A stretch of DNA of 64,000 bases from Pontibacter vulgaris (GTDB taxonomy: Bacteria > Bacteroidota > Bacteroidia > Cytophagales > Hymenobacteraceae). Numbering within the stretch: the stretch's first letter is position 1; each line of letters begins with the position of its first letter. The stretch is taken from NCBI RefSeq assembly GCF_022758145.1, contig NZ_JAJVDH010000003.1:620001-684000 (forward strand), given 5' to 3'. The notes below the pieces were generated by a model that saw only the letters and a list, made by a program, of their open reading frames with translations, was not told the DNA's origin and searched no databases. Below, in pieces: positions 8,896-16,738 of the stretch. The position numbers and the translations under genes were made by a program.

Positions 8896-9468
8896 ATGGA
8901 CATTTTTAACTTCAAGGAAATTATCTCTGTAACGCTGATCCTTTTTGCGATCATTGATATCCTGGGCTCCATTCCTATTATTATCAACCTGCGCAAGCGA
9001 GAGGGAGTGATTCATTCGGAAAAAGCCACCATCGTTTCCGGTATCCTGATGATCGCGTTCCTTTTTGTGGGTGATGGTATACTTAAGCTTTTTGGCCTCG
9101 ATTTTCAGTCGTTTGCCATGGCCGGTGCTATCATTATCTTCCTTATCGGCCTGGAGATGATCCTGGGCAAAGACTTTTTCCATACCGATCCTGAAATTAA
9201 AAGTGGCTCTATAGTGCCTTTGGCTTTCCCGCTTATAGTTGGCGCCGGCACCATGACCACGCTCCTTTCGCTACGCGCTGCGTACTCGGTTCCTAATATC
9301 CTGGTGGGCATTGTCCTCAACCTAATTTTTGTATACATCGTGCTCAAGGCATCCGGGTGGATAGAAAAAAAGCTAGGCAAAGCAGGCGCTGATATACTTC
9401 GTAAAGTGTTCGGGGTTATACTTCTGGCCATTGCCATTAAACTGTTTAAGAGCAACCTGCCTGTTTAA
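8896..9468 (+). CDS. MarC family integral membrane protein
   Basis: The 190-residue protein has six predicted membrane helices and matches the MarC/UPF0056 family. It can be recognised from ILFAIIDILGSIPII in helix 1 and the second-half repeat VPLAFPLIVGAGTMTTLLSL. Members were once linked to multiple antibiotic resistance, but their transported substrate is not firmly known. The length is usual. A TACCTTTG possible -7 element lies at 8864-8871, just before the start. Confidence 0.88.
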   Translation: MDIFNFKEIISVTLILFAIIDILGSIPIIINLRKREGVIHSEKATIVSGILMIAFLFVGDGILKLFGLDFQSFAMAGAIIIFLIGLEMILGKDFFHTDPEIKSGSIVPLAFPLIVGAGTMTTLLSLRAAYSVPNILVGIVLNLIFVYIVLKASGWIEKKLGKAGADILRKVFGVILLAIAIKLFKSNLPV

Positions 9469-9474
9469 AACCTT

Positions 9475-9573
9475 TAATTTGAAAATTTGGAGATGTGAAG
9501 ATTTGAAAATTAATGACTTCTCCTTTTACAATTTTCACATCTTCAAACTTCCGAATCTCCAAATCTCAACTTC
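9475..9573. repeat. inverted quasi-tandem repeat abutting the rnhA start
   Basis: The left arm (9479-9512) and right arm (9538-9570) are built from units such as ATTTGGAGAT and GATGTGAA, and each arm is roughly the reverse complement of the other. The element ends at the base before the rnhA ATG. It can form a long imperfect hairpin in the transcript. Confidence 0.75.
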
Positions 9574-10038
9574 ATGATAGAACTTTTCACTGACGGGGCT
9601 TCTCGCGGCAATCCGGGACCAGGTGGTTATGGCGTTATACTTCGCTGGAACCAACATGTAAAAGAGCTTTCCGCCGGTTTCCGGAAAACAACCAATAACC
9701 GTATGGAGCTGCTGGCCGTGATCGTTGGTTTAGAGGCAATTACAAAACCTGGCATTCCGGTTACTGTATTCTCTGATTCGAAGTATGTGGTAGATGCCGT
9801 AGAGAAACGCTGGGTATTTGGCTGGCAGAAAAAGGGCTTTGCCGGTAAAGCCAACGGCGATCTTTGGGCGCGTTTTCTCAGAGTTTACGCCAAGCATAAC
9901 GTAAAATTTGTGTGGATTCGCGGGCATGCCGGTCACCCCGAAAACGAACGCTGCGATGAGCTTGCAGTTGCCAGTGCGCTCTCTCCTAACCTGCCCGCCG
10001 ACGAAGGCTTTGAATCCGGAATGTTCAATTCAAAGTAA
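9574..10038 (+). CDS. rnhA: ribonuclease HI
   Basis: The 154-residue enzyme degrades the RNA strand of RNA-DNA hybrids, such as primers and R-loops. All four carboxylates are present: Asp7 in FTDGASRGNPGPGG, Glu45 in NNRMELLAV, Asp68 in FSDSKYVV and Asp128 in ERCDELA. The RGHAGHPEN loop with its histidine precedes the last aspartate. The length matches the bacterial family. The ATG directly follows an inverted repeat, which leaves no room for a conventional ribosome binding site. Confidence 0.96.
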   Translation: MIELFTDGASRGNPGPGGYGVILRWNQHVKELSAGFRKTTNNRMELLAVIVGLEAITKPGIPVTVFSDSKYVVDAVEKRWVFGWQKKGFAGKANGDLWARFLRVYAKHNVKFVWIRGHAGHPENERCDELAVASALSPNLPADEGFESGMFNSK

Positions 10039-10065
10039 TTTTGCTTGAATTTATATTTTTTAAGT

Positions 10066-10428
10066 ATGACTATAGGTGAACGTATTAGAGTAGCTCGAAA
10101 AGCTGCCAAAATGAGTGGTGAACAGCTTGGGTCAACTATTGGAGTAGGTAAATCTCAGATTTCTAATTTAGAAAAAGGTGTAAGTCATGTAACTCGAGCC
10201 AATGCAATTGTTTTAGCAAACGCACTTGGTGTGAGTTTAGATTGGTTATTATTTGGGGTTGAAGATAAAGAAATTGTAAAACTTAAAACCGACCTTTCTG
10301 CCAGTAAACAAATGTCTGAGCATACGAATTGTGAACAACAATTAGCCTTAGCATTAGTTGAAATTGCTGGTTAAAAAAAAGAAGTTGAGCTTTATAAACA
10401 GCTAGTTGAAGCATTAAAGAATAAGTAA
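10066..10428 (+). pseudogene. XRE/Cro-type HTH regulator with an in-frame stop
   Basis: Translation from the ATG at 10066 (MTIGERIRVARKAAKMSGEQ) gives a classic helix-turn-helix, with ISNLEKGVSHV as the recognition region and VSLDWLLFG after it. The frame meets TAA at 10372-10374, then continues open as KKEVELYKQLVEALKNK to a second TAA at 10426-10428. That tail is the coiled-coil end usual for Bacteroidota XRE proteins. One base change (for example TTA to TAA) would explain it. The shortened 102-residue form keeps its DNA-binding domain and may still work. The gene is AT-rich compared with rnhA and trmN6, suggesting acquisition. Confidence 0.75.
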
Positions 10429-10443
10429 CTCTTACTAACAACA

Positions 10444-11160
10444 GTGGCCAATTCATACTTCCAGTTTAAACAGTTTCGGGTAGAGCAGGCGCAATGTGCC
10501 ATGAAGGTATGCACCGATTCCTGTGTGTTCGGGGCTTATGTGGAGGTTAAAGAGGCAAAACGAATCCTGGATATTGGCACCGGCACAGGTTTGCTTTCGC
10601 TTATGGTGGCGCAACGCTCGGATGCAAGTATAGATGCCGTTGAAATTAATAAAGAGGCACAACAGCAGGCCACCGAAAACTTTGCCGCAAGTATATGGGC
10701 TGAGCGGTTACAGTTGCACCCGGTAAGTTTACAGGAGTTTGCCAGGGAAAACCAGCAGACATATGATGTCATACTTTCAAACCCACCCTTTTTCCTGTCG
10801 TCGCTGAAATCGGATAACTCAGCCAAAAACACGGCCAAGCATACCGGCGATCTGTTTTTTGAAGATATACTCAGCTTCGCACAAAAGCACCTAACACCGC
10901 AGGGTAAGTTATACTTGCTGCTGCCACCTGCCGAAGCCAGGCACTTTGCTGAACTTGCCTTAGTTCATACTTTATACTTAGCCGAGACGCTGGAAGTCTA
11001 TACTTATACCAACGGCCAGTGCATCCGCCACATCCAGACGTATACTTTTACACAACAACCTACCCCAACTATAAGCCAGCTCCACATCCGCGAAGCTGAT
11101 AAAGTGACCTATACTTCTGAATTCAGGGAGTTGTTAAGTGAGTATTATCTTCATTTGTAA
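10444..11160 (+). CDS. trmN6: tRNA1(Val) adenine(37)-N6-methyltransferase
   Basis: The 238-residue SAM-dependent enzyme methylates N6 of A37 in tRNA-Val. It has the SAM-binding loop ILDIGTGTGLLSL (motif I) near residues 41-53, the acidic DAVEINK (motif II), and the NPPF catalytic motif at 113-116. The early sequence FKQFRVEQAQCAMKV is characteristic of the YfiC/TrmN6 group. The start is GTG; no better ATG precedes it in frame. It follows the interrupted regulator closely. Confidence 0.87.
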   Translation: MANSYFQFKQFRVEQAQCAMKVCTDSCVFGAYVEVKEAKRILDIGTGTGLLSLMVAQRSDASIDAVEINKEAQQQATENFAASIWAERLQLHPVSLQEFARENQQTYDVILSNPPFFLSSLKSDNSAKNTAKHTGDLFFEDILSFAQKHLTPQGKLYLLLPPAEARHFAELALVHTLYLAETLEVYTYTNGQCIRHIQTYTFTQQPTPTISQLHIREADKVTYTSEFRELLSEYYLHL

Positions 11161-11169
11161 GCGCAATTC

Positions 11170-11412
11170 TATGGCGCGAGCGTCCTCGCTCGTGGCTAAC
11201 TATAGCGTGGGCCTCTGGCCCATTCTAATCACAGATCCTAAAGTATATTTAAGCACAGAAAATACTTTCGCTCCTGTTTATACCTTCGCACCCTTTAGGG
11301 TTGCGTCGCCAAAGATTTCTACTTTTTGGAAAATGGGCCGGAGGCCCTGGCTATAGTTCGTCACGAGTCGTTGATCCCGGACTTATTCCGGGGCGAGGAC
11401 GCTCTCGCCATA
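11170..11412. repeat. 243-bp palindromic element with 20-bp terminal inverted repeats
   Basis: The ends TATGGCGCGAGCGTCCTCGC and its near-exact complement at 11393-11412 differ at one base. Inner arms at 11194-11222 and 11332-11359 also pair. A nested hairpin (CCCGGACTTATTCCGGG) lies in the right arm. There is no coding capacity, so it looks like a REP or MITE-type non-autonomous element. Confidence 0.75.
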
Positions 11413-11431
11413 CTTGCTTAGCTACTTTATA

Positions 11432-12775
11432 CTATACCAACACTTTTTCCTGCTCCATAAAATCGACTCCGTACTGTTTCAGCTCTTCCAGCACCGGCTC
11501 GTAAAGCTCCGGAAGTATGGGTATAACCACGCCGCGATACTGAATCTTGCCCTGTAACAGCAATTTAGCAAGTATAGCTGCCGGCAAACCAACCGTTTTA
11601 GCCATGGCGGTATGTACTTCATCATCCCCTATTACAACCAGCGACGATGTTAGCGCATGGCTTTCACCATTCAGTTCATACTCAAACAGGTGCTGCATCA
11701 CGATCATATCCTTATCGCCGGGCTCCAGCACCCATTTCTCTTTCAGGATTTTCTCAAGCACCTGCGCAGGCGTAGCCGCAGTTAATCCAACAGGAGTATC
11801 CGTAAAAATACCCAGCCACTCCAGTTTCTGCATTACCTCGCCATCAATTTCTATACTTAAGTAGTTGCTTAACTGCTCTTTTATACTTTGCGTAGCACCT
11901 GATGCCGGTGGCAGAAAAGAGGCCAGGTAGCTGCGGTAGGTCATGTTTTCGGAGCCTTCCAGCGTATAGGTATCGTCGGTTAAGCCCAGTTGCACGAAAA
12001 CATCCCAGGCCTGGCAGTAGCCTTTGCGGCGCAATGTGCCGCGCAGCATGGTCGGGATGCCTTTTAAACCATAAGGCTCACGGTAACTCAGCGAGTCGCG
12101 GTTTGCATACCCGTCAAAGTGGCCATAGCCTTCTACATAAAGTTCTTCGGTGCGCCGGAAAAGCTGGTGGTATGGAATATACTTATAAGTTCCGTTTTCT
12201 ATATACTTGGCCGTGCCTTGCCCGGCTAAAACCACGTTGCGCGGGTTCCAGCTGAATTTATAGTTCCAGGGGTTATTATCAGATTCGGGAGCTACCAAAC
12301 CACCCGTGTACGATTTAAACGATGTGAACCTGCCGCCTTTCGCCTGTACTTTCTTTATTACAGCCATTGCCGACATATGATCTATACCCGGGTCGAGGCC
12401 AGACTCCATCAGCATGATCAGGTTTTTGCGCTTCGCTTCTTCGTGCAACTCCAGAAAGGCAGGTGTAACATACGATGCCGTTACCAAGTGCTTTTCCTGT
12501 TTCAGGCATTCGCGCGCAACTTCTATATGAAAAATGGCCGGCAACAGTGAAATTACCAGGTCGGCCTGGCTTACTTCCTGCGCAAGCTGTTCAGCGTTAT
12601 GTATATCAAACTGCAATATTTCGGCAAAAGGTAAAGGCGCTACCATTGCCTGCAGGTGCGTAACAGCTATATCTCCAATCCTGATCTGCCAGTTTTCCTT
12701 CGGGGCATTTTCTAGTAAATAAGAGATTAAAGAAGAAGCCGAACGGCCGGCACCCAGCAACAGTATCCTTTTCAT
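11432..12775 (-). CDS. saccharopine dehydrogenase family protein
   Basis: The 447-residue protein has an N-terminal Rossmann fold (ILLLGAGRSASSLISYL), DLVISLLPA and the signature ESGLDPGIDHMSA near residue 142. The large C-terminal domain contains FKSYTGGLVAPESDNNPWNYKF-type residues, as in the LYS9-like saccharopine reductase/dehydrogenase family. The expected reaction interconverts saccharopine and glutamate plus aminoadipate semialdehyde in lysine metabolism. The direction is unknown, and no partner lysine-ketoglutarate reductase lies nearby. It converges on the palindromic element. Confidence 0.85.
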   Translation of the reverse strand: MKRILLLGAGRSASSLISYLLENAPKENWQIRIGDIAVTHLQAMVAPLPFAEILQFDIHNAEQLAQEVSQADLVISLLPAIFHIEVARECLKQEKHLVTASYVTPAFLELHEEAKRKNLIMLMESGLDPGIDHMSAMAVIKKVQAKGGRFTSFKSYTGGLVAPESDNNPWNYKFSWNPRNVVLAGQGTAKYIENGTYKYIPYHQLFRRTEELYVEGYGHFDGYANRDSLSYREPYGLKGIPTMLRGTLRRKGYCQAWDVFVQLGLTDDTYTLEGSENMTYRSYLASFLPPASGATQSIKEQLSNYLSIEIDGEVMQKLEWLGIFTDTPVGLTAATPAQVLEKILKEKWVLEPGDKDMIVMQHLFEYELNGESHALTSSLVVIGDDEVHTAMAKTVGLPAAILAKLLLQGKIQYRGVVIPILPELYEPVLEELKQYGVDFMEQEKVLV

Positions 12776-12909
12776 AGTGTGCGTAAAGTATGGTTTTGTC
12801 TCAAGTTAAGGATAATGATTTTGAAGGCAAACCCCTTATGTATTGTTTTATCAGAATATTGACTTAAATTTAAACCCCTTTTCAAATTCTGAGATTAATA
12901 CTCAATTAA

Positions 12910-13395
12910 ATGGCTACTGAGCTAACTATAAATATCAGCATTGACGTGCTGGAAAAAGCAGAAGAATTAAATGCACAGGAACGTGAGGCTATGCAACTGG
13001 CACAGGATGCTGCTAAAGATGCCTACGCACCTTACTCTAATTACCTTGTTGGCGCTACGTTGCTTTTAGAAGACGGTACTTTCTTTAAAGGCAGCAACCA
13101 GGAAAACGCGGCTTACCCATCAGGGCTTTGCGCTGAGCGCACGGCTTTGTTTGGCATGAGCGCCAACCATCCTAACAAAAAGATAAAGCTGATTGCAGTA
13201 ACAGCACGCCGCCGCGAAGACACGCATTTTCTGCCGGCTATGCCATGTGGTGCCTGCCGCCAGGTAATGGCCGAGTACGAGCACAAACAGCACGATAAAA
13301 TACCGGTGTTGCTGCAGGGCCCTGATGGCAGCTTCTATCGTTTCAAAGCTGTATCGGACCTGCTGCCTTTCCTGTTTACCAGCGATAACCTGTAA
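12910..13395 (+). CDS. cdd: cytidine deaminase
   Basis: The 161-residue homotetrameric-type enzyme deaminates cytidine and deoxycytidine to uridine forms for pyrimidine salvage. The zinc site is complete: Cys74 and catalytic Glu76 in GLCAERTAL, then Cys113 and Cys116 in MPCGACRQVM. The substrate strand APYSNYLVGA is present. A short N-terminal extension (about 25 residues) precedes the core. It diverges from the saccharopine dehydrogenase-like gene. Confidence 0.94.
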   Translation: MATELTINISIDVLEKAEELNAQEREAMQLAQDAAKDAYAPYSNYLVGATLLLEDGTFFKGSNQENAAYPSGLCAERTALFGMSANHPNKKIKLIAVTARRREDTHFLPAMPCGACRQVMAEYEHKQHDKIPVLLQGPDGSFYRFKAVSDLLPFLFTSDNL

Positions 13396-13475
13396 CCATA
13401 CCTGAATAACCCTCGGCAAGTATAAGCAGCCAGTTTGTTTATACTTTTACCTGCATCATACCTGCTTTACCAGCT

Positions 13476-14123
13476 GTGAAAGAGCATAAACTGACCGTAC
13501 CGCGCACCGCCCGGTTTTATACATTGGGTACGCCATCTGCCGCAACACGCAGGTTGTGGGTAGTTTGCCACGGCTATGGGCAATTAGCTCGTTTTTTCCT
13601 GCGGCACTTTGGTGTTCTGGATGATGGCGAAACTGTAATAGTAGCTCCGGAAGCCTTATCAAGGTTTTACCTGGATGGTTTTTCGGGCCGTGCAGGGGCC
13701 ACCTGGATGACCAAAGAAGACCGTTTGGCTGAAATACAGGACCAGGAAAACTACCTAAACCTATTGCTACAGGATATGCTGGAGCAACTACCACAGGATG
13801 TACAGGTTACAGTGTTGGGCTTTTCGCAGGGAGGCGCCACCGTTAGCCGTTGGCTGGCATCGGGTAATGTGCCGGTACACCGGCTTATACTTTGGGCTGC
13901 TGCTTTCCCAGAAGATATTGACTTTGCCACCGGCAAAGAAGCTTTTGCAAACTTACCTGTTGCCATGGTCTATGGCACCCAGGACGAATTTATCACTCCC
14001 GAATCGCTGAGCCGCAAACAAGAACTGATGCGCCAGCTCAGCATCTCTCCCCAGATTTATACTTTCGAAGGCGGCCATACTTTACACATCGAAACACTGC
14101 AACTAGTAAATCAGCAGCTATAG
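13476..14123 (+). CDS. phospholipase/carboxylesterase-type alpha/beta hydrolase
   Basis: The 215-residue cytoplasmic serine hydrolase resembles the YpfH/carboxylesterase group. The oxyanion region reads VVCHGYGQLARFFLRHF, the nucleophile elbow is LGFSQGGATVSRW, the acid lies in YGTQDEFITPE and the histidine in FEGGHTLHIETL. The full triad order Ser-Asp-His is visible. The substrate is unknown. The following 144 bases are AT-rich and lead into the accessory patch. Confidence 0.82.
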   Translation: MKEHKLTVPRTARFYTLGTPSAATRRLWVVCHGYGQLARFFLRHFGVLDDGETVIVAPEALSRFYLDGFSGRAGATWMTKEDRLAEIQDQENYLNLLLQDMLEQLPQDVQVTVLGFSQGGATVSRWLASGNVPVHRLILWAAAFPEDIDFATGKEAFANLPVAMVYGTQDEFITPESLSRKQELMRQLSISPQIYTFEGGHTLHIETLQLVNQQL

Positions 14124-14267
14124 TATATAAGTATAATTTTATTATATTTAGCTAATAAAATTACTATATTTTCTGAGATGCTGCCTAATGCAACATCCAT
14201 ACATAGTACAGATAGCAGGAGTAGGTACTTCTGTTAGCTGATAGTTGGCAAGTATTACAATCAAAAA

Positions 14268-14600
14268 ATGGAACCCAATATAACTGAGAAGAACTACTAT
14301 GTTCCTTGCTTTTGGACAGCTTGCTGGAACTTATCTTATCTTGATTCCTTAAGAAAACTTGATCCTTTTATAGAAAGACCCAGAGATCAAGAAGTTATTT
14401 ATCTGAATTTAAAAAGTAACAAAATTTTAAAGGGAAAAACTAAGAGTGTCTTCTTAGGAGTAAATATTGGTACTAGCCTCAAGAACAATTTACTGCAAAT
14501 ACTCAATGAGCCTAGATACCTGCATGTAAATAACTACCAAGGGGTATTAAGTAAATCAGAATATAAAATAGAGCTTATTGAAGAAAGAGTAAACTCATAA
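14268..14600 (+). CDS. orphan hypothetical protein, AT-rich
   Basis: The 110-residue protein has no signal peptide or membrane segment. It contains an aromatic N-terminal part (YYVPCFWTACWNLSYLD) and a lysine-rich middle. I do not recognise it. Its base composition is more AT-rich than the neighbouring core genes. It is followed by a GC-rich palindrome and further orphan genes on the same strand, an arrangement like gene cassettes. It may be a real cassette gene or a decayed one. Confidence 0.5.
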   Translation: MEPNITEKNYYVPCFWTACWNLSYLDSLRKLDPFIERPRDQEVIYLNLKSNKILKGKTKSVFLGVNIGTSLKNNLLQILNEPRYLHVNNYQGVLSKSEYKIELIEERVNS

Positions 14601-14603
14601 CCA

Positions 14604-14655
14604 CACCCATAAGCCAGCTACGCCGCCTTATGGCCAAGTCCGTTGGGCTTATGTT
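14604..14655 (+). repeat. GC-rich palindrome between orphan genes, attC-like
   Basis: The spacer contains CATAAGCC near its start and GGCTTATG at its end, which are complementary. Its 3' side reads CCGTTGGGCTTATG, including GTTGGGC, which fits the integron core GTTRRRY. The facing 5' core is degenerate. This is suggestive only. Confidence 0.35.
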
Positions 14656-14685
14656 CCACAATATATTTAATGATAAACCATAAGA

Positions 14686-15048
14686 ATGAAAAAAATCACA
14701 TCTGCAATCCTAACGGTTCTGCTAATTACCTTATTCAGCTGTTCAGAAATGAGCGGAGAATTTAAATACATGAATCAACTAAAAGAATCTATATCCAAAA
14801 AATATGAAACGGAGAAAGTTGAAATAAACATCAAGAACAATAATGAATTGACTGTATCACTTATTGACCCAAAATTTGTTGATTACTCTCCAGCAAAAAA
14901 AGAACAAATTGCTCTAGAAATTGGAAAGTTAGCAAAGGACCTTAGTGAAGATAAGGAAACAATAAAATTAGGTGTTGTGAATTTCCGTGATGAAGCAAAC
15001 TATGGTATAGTTAAAACCAGTGACTCGGAAACTTTCCAGATGTACTAA
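14686..15048 (+). CDS. orphan lipoprotein
   Basis: The 120-residue product has a clear lipoprotein signal (MKKITSAILTVLLITLFSC, with Cys19 as the lipid site). A short charged domain follows, with VEINIKNNNELTVSL and a conserved-looking VNFRDEANYGIVKT end. I do not know the family. It is AT-rich and lies in the row of plus-strand orphan genes. The start is well set by the signal sequence. Confidence 0.6.
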   Translation: MKKITSAILTVLLITLFSCSEMSGEFKYMNQLKESISKKYETEKVEINIKNNNELTVSLIDPKFVDYSPAKKEQIALEIGKLAKDLSEDKETIKLGVVNFRDEANYGIVKTSDSETFQMY

Positions 15049-15071
15049 TTGAAAAACCTACGCCCAAAAAG

Positions 15072-15140
15072 ATGTAAACGTCAGCCTCCGGCCGGCGGCC
15101 TTGCACGTCGTTTACACGAGATCGTTACCAGTAATTATAC
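15072..15140 (+). repeat. second GC-rich palindrome between orphan genes, attC-like
   Basis: The outer arms GTAAACG and CGTTTAC flank a GC-rich core with CCTCCGGCCGGCGG. The spacer ends near GATCGTTACC. Placement after an orphan gene and the palindromic form are similar to the spacer upstream. Confidence 0.4.
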
Positions 15141-15172
15141 AGCGACACAACAACAAATGAGACAATAAGAAA

Positions 15173-15919
15173 ATGATAGAGAATTTACCGAAATACATTT
15201 CATTGACTTTTGGACTGACAACAGTTGCGATGTTGTTACTTTTTATTTGGACAATCAGAAAATCAGTATTTGAACAGACACGAAAAAAATCAACGCCTAT
15301 TTTTATCGGTTTGATAATTTGGTTGACGATTCAAGCAGTTTTGACTTTAAAAAACATTTACAATCTTGATACTGATTCCTTTCCACCAAAAATATTATTG
15401 ACAGGAGTTTTACCGACAATTTTGACAATCATTTTATTGTTCGCAACCTCAAAAGGCAGGCAATTTATCGACAGTTTACCACTCAAAAATTTAACCTATC
15501 TGAACATTGTGAGGATACCTGTCGAAATAGTCTTGTTTTGGCTTTTTCTCAACAAAGCAGTTCCAGAAATCATGACTTTTAGCGGTCGGAACTTTGACAT
15601 ACTCGCTGGGATTTCTGCACCAATTATTGCATATTTTGGACTGACAAAATCTAAACTGAACAAACAAACAATTCTGATCTGGAATTTTATTTGCCTTGGG
15701 CTTTTAATAAATATCGTTGTGAACGCACTATTTTCCACACCTACACCATTCCAAAAATTTGCTTTTGACCAACCCAATATTGCTATTTTATACTTCCCGT
15801 TTAGCTGGTTGCCTACTTTTATAGTGCCAATTGTATTGCTGGGGCATTTAACATCTATCAGACAATTATTGAAGTATAAAACAGAGATTAAAGCAAACGA
15901 AAAAACTACGAACGACTAA
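15173..15919 (+). CDS. orphan multi-pass membrane protein
   Basis: The 248-residue protein has about seven hydrophobic segments (near residues 10-25, 44-60, 73-88, 106-125, 140-155, 167-185 and 208-225) and a short charged tail. No motif is recognised. Its AT-rich composition and its place in the same-strand row of orphan genes mark it as accessory. It could be a transporter-like or sensor protein, but nothing in the sequence decides this. Confidence 0.6.
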   Translation: MIENLPKYISLTFGLTTVAMLLLFIWTIRKSVFEQTRKKSTPIFIGLIIWLTIQAVLTLKNIYNLDTDSFPPKILLTGVLPTILTIILLFATSKGRQFIDSLPLKNLTYLNIVRIPVEIVLFWLFLNKAVPEIMTFSGRNFDILAGISAPIIAYFGLTKSKLNKQTILIWNFICLGLLINIVVNALFSTPTPFQKFAFDQPNIAILYFPFSWLPTFIVPIVLLGHLTSIRQLLKYKTEIKANEKTTND

Positions 15920-16224
15920 TCAGCCTTTATGCCCGGCGGGTTAAAGTACAATACCGAAGTTCTGTACTTCTTTTGAAATTTATACTTTAACAACACGTTT
16001 CGGCCTCGAAAGTTTGACCATCAGCTGCGCAAATGCAGGCGCATTAACCTACCCTCCCGCTATAATTGGTATTCTCATTATCAATCCATTTTAGCAATCG
16101 CCTTTATACTTGCTGGCGAAAACATGCGGTCAAGGCATTGGTTGCAACGGCTTGCTACTATACAATCTCACTAACTTACTATAGCCTACTCTCCCATTTA
16201 CTCATATAAATCAAGCCACACGAG
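15920..16224. other. intergenic region without a gene
   Basis: No credible gene was found. It begins with a GC-rich stretch after the orphan membrane protein (GCCCGGCGGG) and carries a small hairpin with GAAGTTCTGTACTTC. It returns to host-like sequence with TATACTT copies from about 15980. Confidence 0.6.
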
Positions 16225-16617
16225 TTATCTTTCCCACATTCCTTCCATTACTACCTCCAGCAAGTGCTGGTCCGGGTCGCGGAAGTAGAAAGATAAATAC
16301 CCTTGCCCCCAGTCAAATTCCTGCTCCAGTTTAATGCCTGTTTCCAGTAGTTTTGTTTTGTAAGGCTGGTAATCCTGCTTTTTAACCTCAAAGGCCAGGT
16401 GTAGATGGCCAGACCCAAAATGGGGCGGCAGCTTTCCCTTCCTCCGGGATTGCGCAGCAATAAAGCATAGCAGCACCGACTCTCCCGCCCTGAAAAACAC
16501 GTGCCTACCCTTTACTTCGCCTATTATTTCGAGGTGTAACAGGCCCTTATAAAATGCTTTAGATCGCTCCAGATCAGCCACGTATAAACAGGTTTCCTTT
16601 ATTTTCCTGATCTCCAT
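16225..16617 (-). CDS. VOC superfamily protein (glyoxalase/bleomycin-resistance fold)
   Basis: The 130-residue protein is built from two beta-alpha-beta-beta-beta modules. The first starts IKETCLYVADLERSKAFYKGLL. The second contains HLHLAFEVKKQDYQPYK and ends FYFRDPDQHLLEVVM, with the metal-ligand-type His and Glu positions of the fold present. This fits single-domain members resembling fosfomycin-resistance or lactoylglutathione-lyase relatives. The substrate cannot be told. It diverges from a propeller protein gene. Confidence 0.8.
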   Translation of the reverse strand: MEIRKIKETCLYVADLERSKAFYKGLLHLEIIGEVKGRHVFFRAGESVLLCFIAAQSRRKGKLPPHFGSGHLHLAFEVKKQDYQPYKTKLLETGIKLEQEFDWGQGYLSFYFRDPDQHLLEVVMEGMWER

Positions 16618-16738
16618 CCTGAACTATACGTTAGCAATATAGCCAGGTATGCTAACAGCAAAGCTGCAGATTACAAAACCGGCTCACCTGGCTTATCGTT
16701 AAAAAACATTCGTACTGCCCATTTTCTAACATACAACT

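Noticed and set aside
11138-11504. Two plus-strand open frames in the palindromic element
   Set aside because: They follow the inverted repeat, have no protein-like composition and no start context.
14128-14134. Treating single TATACTT/AAGTATA copies as -10 promoter boxes
   Set aside because: The motif is as frequent inside genes as between them and does not match the TAnnTTTG promoter pattern, so individual copies cannot be called promoters.
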